From Pectinophora gossypiella (lineage: Eukaryota; Arthropoda; Insecta; Lepidoptera; Gelechiidae): a stretch of 64,000 bases of DNA. The stretch covers positions 2,225,001 through 2,289,000 of the forward strand of contig NC_065423.1 of the NCBI RefSeq assembly GCF_024362695.1. The letters run 5' to 3'. How positions within the stretch are numbered: the first letter of the stretch is position 1; every line of letters begins with the position of its first letter. The position numbers were made by a program, and so were the translations under genes. Below, piece after piece: positions 58,585-64,000 of the stretch. The notes under the pieces are model-generated. The model searched no databases, was not told the origin of the DNA, and saw only the letters and a program-made list of their open reading frames with translations.

Positions 58585-58870
58585 CAGCCTACGCCCCAGT
58601 GCTGGACACAGGCCTCCCCTAAATCAACCTCAGGGGACCGGGTTCGATTCCCGATGGGGACATTGTCGAAACCACTTTGTGAGACCGTCCTTTGTGGGGA
58701 CTTTGCAGGATTGAATCACCTGCAGTGGTTGCTTCCCTTTAGATACGGGTTTGCTGGCCAGGGTGGACCAGTCTTGTTGATTATCCCCCCCATTTCGGCG
58801 CCCGGTGCGGTCGAACCGTTCGCACCGCCCTAAGGCCGACGCTAATCACCTCATTGTCTCAATAAACAAT
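58585..58870 (+). mobile_element. SINE composite
   Basis: A reversed GCTGGACACAGGCCTCC fragment meets a plus-strand SINE head (GGGTTCGATTCCCGATGGGG) and body (ACCACTTTGTGAGACCGTCC). Further body sequence runs to about 58870. Confidence 0.6.
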
Positions 58871-59017
58871 AATGTAAAAACACCTTCACTAGCCCGCAGT
58901 GGCGCAGCGTGGTGGAGTATTCTCTATAAGGTTCCATACATAGTACTATTCTTTGACTTGAAATTGATATAGGCTGTTTAATGCTCCTGTCAGTTTGTGC
59001 TATAGCTTAGCGCATAT

Positions 59018-59182
59018 TTATGACTTCTTAAGTTTCTCTATCTGGCTCTTGAGGTTGGCTATGCACTTGTTGTAGTTTTCGGTGGCTTGCGGGTCGTTGC
59101 GTTTGAAGCTAGCTGCCTGCTCCATCATGCTGACCATCACTTCAAGTCCTGTCACCGCTGTCTTCGTCCCGATCACTTGCAG
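59018..59182 (-). CDS. p53: p53 terminal exon (oligomerisation region)
   Basis: The acceptor TTTTTGAAG precedes 59182. 54 codons then TAA at 59018-59020. The peptide ends NYNKCIANLKSQIEKLKKS, a helix. A possible poly(A) signal ATTAAA lies about 40 bp downstream on the minus strand. Confidence 0.87.
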   Translation of the reverse strand: MQVIGTKTAVTGLEVMVSMMEQAASFKRNDPQATENYNKCIANLKSQIEKLKKS

Positions 59183-62100
59183 CTTCAAAAATAAATATAA
59201 ATATGATTAGGTAAGGTGGTAGAGTGACGCGTGCGTACATCGCGGGGTTGACCGAGCGACTAACGCGCTTCTTTGACCTTGAAACTAGAGTAACCACATA
59301 TTTGTTTTGTTCTGGACAAAATATTTAGAATCGTTTTTTTGATAAACGTATTTTACACGTACTTGTGAGTAACTTGTAGCTTGTGACAGTGTAGGCTTAT
59401 AAGTTTGATGATAAACACGGCATCGGTCGACAATACTGTCACGGACAAGCGCCATCTAGCGCATATTTTAGGAACCAATTAGTTCGTTTCGTTCGTTTGT
59501 TCTTATCTCATTGTCAAGATATTTGAAAACGTAACGTAGTAACCAAAAAATCTAACAGATGTCGCTAATAAATCATGACGCCAACGTCTTTTCAATTTCC
59601 GTTCCCGATTCATATTACTACAGACCAATTTATACAAATTTTCGATACCTATTTCTTCAAATACCCTGGGCGTTGCAAATGACGGCGGCGGTGACCACTC
59701 ACCATCAGGGCCGCCAGCCTGTTTGCTGGTAAAGCTAAGCCATAGTAGTGATAAGCTTGCCTGTACTATCTGTTTTCTTTGTATGTTTCTTGTCTGTTTT
59801 ATTGTGTACAAATAAATAAATAAAGAAAAAGATGGTTACCGCGGGCAGGGTGAGGGCGACCGCGGCGTCGTCGTCAGCCCGCGGGCGCTTGCCCCGGGGC
59901 GGCGCGTCGTGCGGCGCGCGGCGCTTGCCCCGGGCGGCGCCCTCGGCCTCCTCGTCGCGGCTGATGTCGCGCCGCGGGCACGCGCACACGCGCGCGCCCA
60001 CCGCCTGCCGCCCGTACACGTGCCCGCTGCGACCACAAGGGTTGGTAAAAAAAAAAACACACAAAACAAAAGAACGGGGGAAGTCCGTCTACGGTCTTGT
60101 AGTTTACTGGCTCCGAGCAAACAGGGGGATGGTACCGCATACCGGACTTGCACCAATTTGTGTCCTCGGCGGTCCAGTGGCTGAGCGTTGGTCGCGGGTT
60201 CGAATCCCAGTGGGGACATTCTCGAAATCGACAATTTCATACATTTCGTACATAAGACCTAGAATCGTGAAGTTTGGCGAGAAGGAAGGTCTTACAGCAC
60301 AAGTAAAGAAAAAAACAACGAAAATCGTAAAATAGTAGTTTCATGACAAAAAGTTTGCACTTGACCGGTTTTATGCATTGTACGGTCACGAGCAGTAATA
60401 TGTAAACACTTTGGTACCATGTCACATTAACTTTTTTGACAAATTGAACTGTAAGTCTCACTAAATGTCAAATATGTTAGAGCGACAGAGTCCTAAAGTG
60501 GGTACATTATATTGCTCATGACTGTACAACTTACCTGGCATCCTCAAGAGTGAATATGACATCGATGGCGCGTCTATTGATGCCGTTCGAGCAACTGTTC
60601 TTGCAGACGAACTGGTACGCGTGGCCCGCCGCCCCCGCCGCCCCGGGGGGCAGCTCCACCAGCACTGACAGCCACGAGTCGGCCTCGTCGGCGCGGCCGC
60701 AGTAGTACACCCCGCGGGTGCCCTTCTCACGCGCCGAGTGGAGAACATTCTTCACTATTTCCTGGCTTATCCCTGCAAAAGATACATAACATATGCTCAC
60801 GACTGTATCTCAATCAGGGTAGTCAGAGGCACATCCACCACAAGATGAACTAAGTACCCACACCTCACCGAGCTCTCTGTTAGACCAACGTGATAGGTGA
60901 CCCGTATCGCCGTCTGTAATGGTCGAGCCACCTGTGTTAGTGAAAACTGCACTTAAGATAAATTAATAACTCATTGGTGCAAGTGCGTTACTGAGATTCC
61001 CGGCGCTCCCCGTTTGAGAAGAAAGCTGGTGAACCACAATGATTCACACACAGTGACACACATAAGTGAAGAGATACATAGATCGATATAAAGAATATAT
61101 AAAGTAATACTTTACCAGATAGAGTGAGAAACAGTGTGATAAGACAAGAGATGTGGTGTAAAAGACGATATAGTGACTAGGATTGAGAAGGGAATGTTAG
61201 GTTGGTTTGGACACGTTGAGCGGATGAAGGATAATAGAATTGCAAAAGCGGTATATAAAGCGAAAGTTGATGGTAGGGTTGGCAGAGGAAGACCGAGAAG
61301 GACTTACGATGATCAAATTGGAGATGTCCTTAGAAAAGGTTCAATACGATCTACTCTCAACCGGCGTGCGTGTATGAAGCGATTGATGAGTGTGGAGGAG
61401 GCAAGAGAAGTGTGTCAGGATCGAAGCAAATGGAATTCTATAGTCTCTGCTTACCCCGGTGGGAAATAGGCGTAAGTTTATGTATGTACTTTACCAGCAG
61501 GTATTTAATTAATCTTAGCATTAATTGGCCCCGATTTATTGATGATAATTATTTTAAGTTATACCTGTCATTTTCTTATCCGCCGAAAAGGGACAGGGGA
61601 TAAATCGGCACGCGCGTTTTGTATGTCACTTACCGGTACGCCAAGTTATTTACGAAACGGCATAAGTGGGTAGCTTAGACAAATACCGACATAAAATTAA
61701 TAACTATAACTTGTTTTTTCATTTTAGTGTACGCGATTATTTTGCTATTGTGATAACTGTGCGTGTGGTGCTTTTTTTTATAATATCGATATTTAGATTA
61801 TTTAGGGGGCCATAATCGATTAACCGAATATTCGGCAGCACTACCATTTATTGTATGGCTATTGTCTATTATTATTATCTAATCTAGTATTGGTGAAAAC
61901 CTGTAATTGGCTCTCAGTTGCTCATTAAGTCGATATAGTTTTGTAAGCTGTTGGCTTTCTATGTAATAAATAAATAAACTATACTCTCGGGGAGTCTCAT
62001 ATCCCTGTTTTAAACGTGGTAAGAACCCATTATTATGTGTATTAATTATGATAATAACCGCATAAACCTAAAACAATGTTTAAACTATACTGACCAGTAT

Positions 62101-63851
62101 TGGTAACTTCGTGCGTGTGTTGCGTGCATCGCTCCACCCTCTTCTCAGCCTGGGACTCGTCGGAGAACACGACGACACTGCGCACGTACAGCGGCGCAGG
62201 CGCACGACCCGCGGCCCAGCGGTACGTCACAGAGAAGTTCGTTTTCATATCCACGTAGATGCGGTTGAGGATGGCCGAGTACTGGACAGCAAGGGTCAAG
62301 GCATAAAGAATAATACTACGTATAGAACGGCAACTCTCCGCTCCCCACCAGCGACTGAACTAGGTTTACCTCACCCCCTCGGTCTTTAGTCTTCAGTAGT
62401 ATGGGCGTCAGACATCACACACACAGTTGCGCGTGTACGATAACGTCAATGAGTAGTGTCTGTGTAAAACGAGATGTTTTGTATGAAGTGTCCGGGGTGT
62501 GGTCAAAATATAGAATAAAGTAACATAAGTCCAAGACGATATCCCAACTGGTGTCAGAGGAACAGTCACGAGCATTAATATACACTTTGGTACCATGTCA
62601 CATTAACTTTTTTGACAAATTGAACTGCAAGTCTCACTAAATGTCAAATATGTTAGTGCGACAGAGTCCTAAAGTGGGTACATTATATTGCTCATGACTG
62701 TACATCTATTGCAAGATGACCTAAGTACCCACACTTCACCGAGCTTTCTGTTAGACCAACCTGATAGGTATAGCCGACTATAATGGTCGAGTCAACAACA
62801 AGAAACGGTGTTAACAACTCACTGGTAAGTAAGTGCTAACTAAATGGTATTAGAATAAAGAATAATGCTATATGTATAGATCGGTAACTCTCTTCCCCCC
62901 CCCCCCCCCCGCACCAATTCACATCGGACGCCGATATCACCCCCTCCCGTAGGTTTTATTTTACACGTCTCAAATTACAATCGATCTTTTCTCGTGTGGG
63001 TTGTGTTGTGGATTACCAACGTCATCAACCTTGGTGTCAGGGTTACTATTGAGCCGCCAAAGGCCCCTGACATGACTCATGTAACGACTACTTACATCAG
63101 TAAGTAGTAACTAGGACTAACGGCTCAACGTCAATTCCGAAGCACGGATCATCTTACTTTCGAACAATTAGGTGATCAGCCTGTAATGTCCTAACCAAAC
63201 TAGGGATCACAAAGTAATTTTTGTGATATTTCCCCATCGGGATTCGACGCCGGGACCTCCGGATCGTGAGCCTAACGCTCAACCTCTGCACCACAGAGAC
63301 TATTTATTACAATCGTTAGTATCGATATAATCGATTATATCTAACAATTACATACATAAACTGCCTATATACATCCCGCTGCTGGGCACAGGCCTCCCCT
63401 CAATCAACCGGAGGGGGTATGGAGCATAATCCACCACGCTGCTCCACTGCGGGTTGGTGGAGGTGTTTTTACGGCTAATAGCCGGGACCAACGGCTTAAC
63501 GTGCCCTCCGAAGCACGGAGTCATCTTACTTTTTCGGACAATCAGGTGATTCAAGCCTGAAAAGTCAAGTCAAAAGTCCTTACCAAACAAAGGACAGTCT
63601 CACAAAGTGATTTCGACAATGTCCCCATCGGGAATCGAACCCGGACCTCCAGATCGTGAGCCTAACGCTCTAACCACTAGACCACGGAGGCTGATCTCTA
63701 ACAATTATTCGATTATAATGGCACTAACTACTTGGTCGGACAGTATACGCACCAGGTATTTTCGTTTGTGCGTGTCTGAGGCGTTGATCTCAACTTGGAA
63801 GTCCAGCTCGCCTGCGAACACCGCACGCTCCGGCGGCCCGCGCGGGGATAC
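59018..63851 (-). CDS. p53: p53-family transcription factor, C-terminal five exons
   Basis: p53 binds DNA as a tetramer and drives damage and apoptosis programmes. Exons are 63753-63851, 62095-62281, 60535-60772, 59840-60026 and 59018-59182; all borders are GT-AG and phases join, giving 291 residues plus TAA. The DNA-binding domain shows the zinc ligands (Cys and His of ERCTQH, both Cys of CKNSCSNG), the INRRAIDVIFTLED core with the Arg pair equal to human 248/249, and RVCACPRRD with the Arg equal to 273. A basic, Pro-rich segment (GKRRAPHDAPPRGKRPR) looks like a nuclear localisation signal. The last exon encodes an insect-type C-terminal oligomerisation helix region. The N-terminal activation domain and first part of the DNA-binding domain lie beyond 64000. 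Family identity is certain from motifs; exact orthology was not tested. Confidence 0.95.
59745..59833 (+). mobile_element. LINE 3' end abutting p53 splice donor
   Basis: AAGCTTGCCTGTACTATCTG, TTTCTTGTCTGTTTTATTG and GTACAAATAAATAAATAAAG. The tail runs directly into the donor hexamer of the p53 exon at 59840-60026. Confidence 0.8.
59840..60026 (-). CDS. p53: p53 exon with RVCACP motif and basic region
   Basis: The acceptor TTGTGGTCGCAG precedes 60026 and the donor GTAACC follows 59840. It opens with the last base of a Ser codon and encodes GHVYGRQAVGARVCACPRRD, then a basic linker, ending ALTLPA. It is extremely GC-rich at third codon positions, unlike the flanking introns. Confidence 0.92.
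60165..60240 (+). mobile_element. SINE-1 head only
   Basis: TCGGCGGTCCAGTGGCTGAG and GGTTCGAATCCCAGTGGGG, A and B boxes without the body. Confidence 0.7.
60381..60526 (+). mobile_element. MITE family T, 2 bp from a p53 splice donor
   Basis: TACGGTCACGAGCAGTAATA to TTGCTCATGACTGTA. The donor hexamer of the p53 exon 60535-60772 lies at 60529-60534. Confidence 0.85.
60535..60772 (-). CDS. p53: p53 exon with second zinc-ligand pair
   Basis: The acceptor CTTTTGCAG precedes 60772 (AG at 60774-60773); donor GTAAGT. It encodes ISQEIVKNVLHSAREKGTR, YYCGRADEADSWLSVLVEL, QFVCKNSCSNGINRRAIDV and IFTLEDA. Confidence 0.95.
60795..61060 (-). mobile_element. SINE-3, near full length
   Basis: GCTCACGACTGTATCTCAAT, ACATCCACCACAAGATGAAC, TGGTCGAGCCACCTGTGTTA, then the reversed head CCCGGCGCTCCCCGTTTGAG. 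Confidence 0.8.
61130..61495 (+). mobile_element. LINE coding 3' fragment
   Basis: An open frame (61173-61469) reads LGWFGHVERMKDNRIAKAV, GRVGRGRPRRTYDDQIGDVL and MKRLMSVEEAREVCQDRSKW, ending AYPGGK and a stop. It is the C-terminal tail of a non-LTR polyprotein, without reverse transcriptase here. A TAAGTTTATGTATGTAC tail follows. Confidence 0.8.
61520..61620. repeat. MITE family C fragment
   Basis: ATTTTAAGTTATACCTGTCA and TTATCCGCCGAAAAGGGACA copy one arm of 39652-40040. Confidence 0.6.
61985..62075. repeat. Hairpin-family single arm
   Basis: CGGGGAGTCTCATATCCCTG, TTAAACGTGGTAAGAACCC and TAACCGCATAAACC. It ends 20 bp before the donor of the p53 exon at 62095. Confidence 0.65.
62095..62281 (-). 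CDS. p53: p53 exon with first zinc-ligand pair
   Basis: The acceptor TTGCTGTCCAG precedes 62281; donor GTCAGT follows 62095. It encodes YSAILNRIYVDMKTNFSVTY, APLYVRSVVVFSDESQAE and KRVERCTQHTHEVTNTG. Phase 0 in, phase 1 out. Confidence 0.94.
62305..62510 (+). repeat. CTCTCCGCTCCCC repeat, 24 bp from a p53 exon
   Basis: AGAATAATACTACGTATAGA, CGGCAACTCTCCGCTCCCCA, GCGTGTACGATAACGTCAAT, GTATGAAGTGTCCGGGG. A shorter copy with an altered middle lies at 62860-62990. Confidence 0.75.
62515..62830 (-). mobile_element. SINE-3 interrupted by a family T MITE
   Basis: SINE-3 sequence runs to GGTGTCAGAGG (62560) and resumes at CATCTATTGCAAGATGACC (62703). The expected uninterrupted SINE reads GTCAGAGGTACATCC, so the MITE entered at its TA. 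Confidence 0.85.
62561..62702 (+). mobile_element. MITE family T, nested in SINE-3
   Basis: AACAGTCACGAGCATTAATA (first base changed) to ATTGCTCATGACTGTA. Confidence 0.85.
62895..62910. repeat. Poly(C) tract of about 16
   Basis: An uninterrupted C run, rare in this AT-rich window. The minus strand is a G run. Confidence 0.9.
62990..63300 (-). mobile_element. SINE-1, full-length minus copy
   Basis: From CTCGTGTGGGTTGTG through CCGCCAAAGGCCCCTGACAT, CCTAACCAAACTAGGGATCA, to the reversed head TGCACCACAGAGAC. Confidence 0.85.
63345..63693 (-). mobile_element. SINE-1b, full-length minus copy
   Basis: CGCTGCTGGGCACAGGCCTC, GTGCCCTCCGAAGCACGGAG, AGTGATTTCGACAATGTCCC, then the reversed head GAATCGAACCCGGACCTCC and CTAACCACTAGACCACGGAG. 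It lies about 60 bp from the p53 exon at 63753. Confidence 0.85.
63753..63851 (-). CDS. p53: p53 exon (early DNA-binding domain)
   Basis: Acceptor AATACTTGCAG-like TATTGCAG precedes 63851; donor GTGCGT follows 63753. 33 codons: VSPRGPPERAVFAGELDFQ, VEINASDTHKRKYL, aligning with the first strands of the p53 DNA-binding domain. Upstream exons lie beyond the window. Confidence 0.85.
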
Positions 63852-64000
63852 CTGCAATACACAACATAACAACTTCACGCCTGTATCCCCGAAGGACAGA
63901 GGCATTGATTTACCACTACCGCAGATACAGTGCTTGATAGCTATACTAAACAAGCGCCAAGTTTTGGCCGCATTTTTGTATTATACTATGATAACATGCA

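Noticed and set aside
59836..60240. Arg/Ala-rich frames on both strands at the GC-rich p53 exon
   Set aside because: Low-complexity translation of GC-rich DNA; only the minus frame with RVCACP is spliced and conserved.

Overview
Organism. The window looks like nuclear DNA of a moth or butterfly (Lepidoptera). Compact GC-rich exons with GT-AG introns sit in AT-rich sequence crowded with tRNA-derived SINEs, 5'-truncated LINEs, MITEs, a dead mariner and a Ty3/gypsy element. The call rests on gene content (an insect odorant receptor, an insect-type p53) and on repeat families I recognise as lepidopteran-type. No rRNA, CRISPR or free-standing tRNA gene was seen. tRNA-like boxes occur only as SINE heads.

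Genes, left to right. (1) 11703-14075 (+): last three coding exons of an alpha-type protein phosphatase 1 catalytic subunit; 5' exons are not visible. (2) 24294-35360 (-): an odorant receptor of the 7tm_6 family, five exons recognised, probably one transmembrane exon and the last exon not located. (3) 26717-27520 (+): an intronless 267-aa gene inside the receptor's intron, probably transposon-derived. (4) 38547-54884 (-): a seven-exon gene for a CCDC42/CFAP73-like coiled-coil protein of 324 aa, apparently complete. (5) 55511-56078 (+): a two-exon peptidyl-tRNA hydrolase 2 gene, complete, divergent from gene 4 across about 626 bp. (6) 59018-63851 (-): five exons of a p53-family factor with most of the DNA-binding domain and the C-terminal exon; the N-terminal exons lie beyond the right edge.

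Mobile DNA. 1-11.7 kb is accessory sequence with a TA-flanked mariner (903-2196) inserted in an older repeat. 14-24 kb holds nested MITEs and a 1.4-kb foldback element (22160-23601). 29.6-32.9 kb carries nested inverted repeats around a 1.8-kb palindrome. 35.4-37.1 kb holds two odd MITE-like elements, one packed with a palindromic decamer and one containing a 31-bp minisatellite. A truncated LINE lies at 40579-42531. A young gypsy element (47638-52986, LTRs identical by eye, 4-bp target duplication) has split a minisatellite in intron 1 of the CCDC42-like gene. Transposon ends repeatedly stop within about 2-25 bp of splice sites.

Limits. Exon borders come from splice motifs plus remembered family similarity, with no alignment run. 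Repeat borders are by eye and usually good to about 10-20 bp. The genes show no common pathway; only genes 4 and 5 look arranged as a pair.
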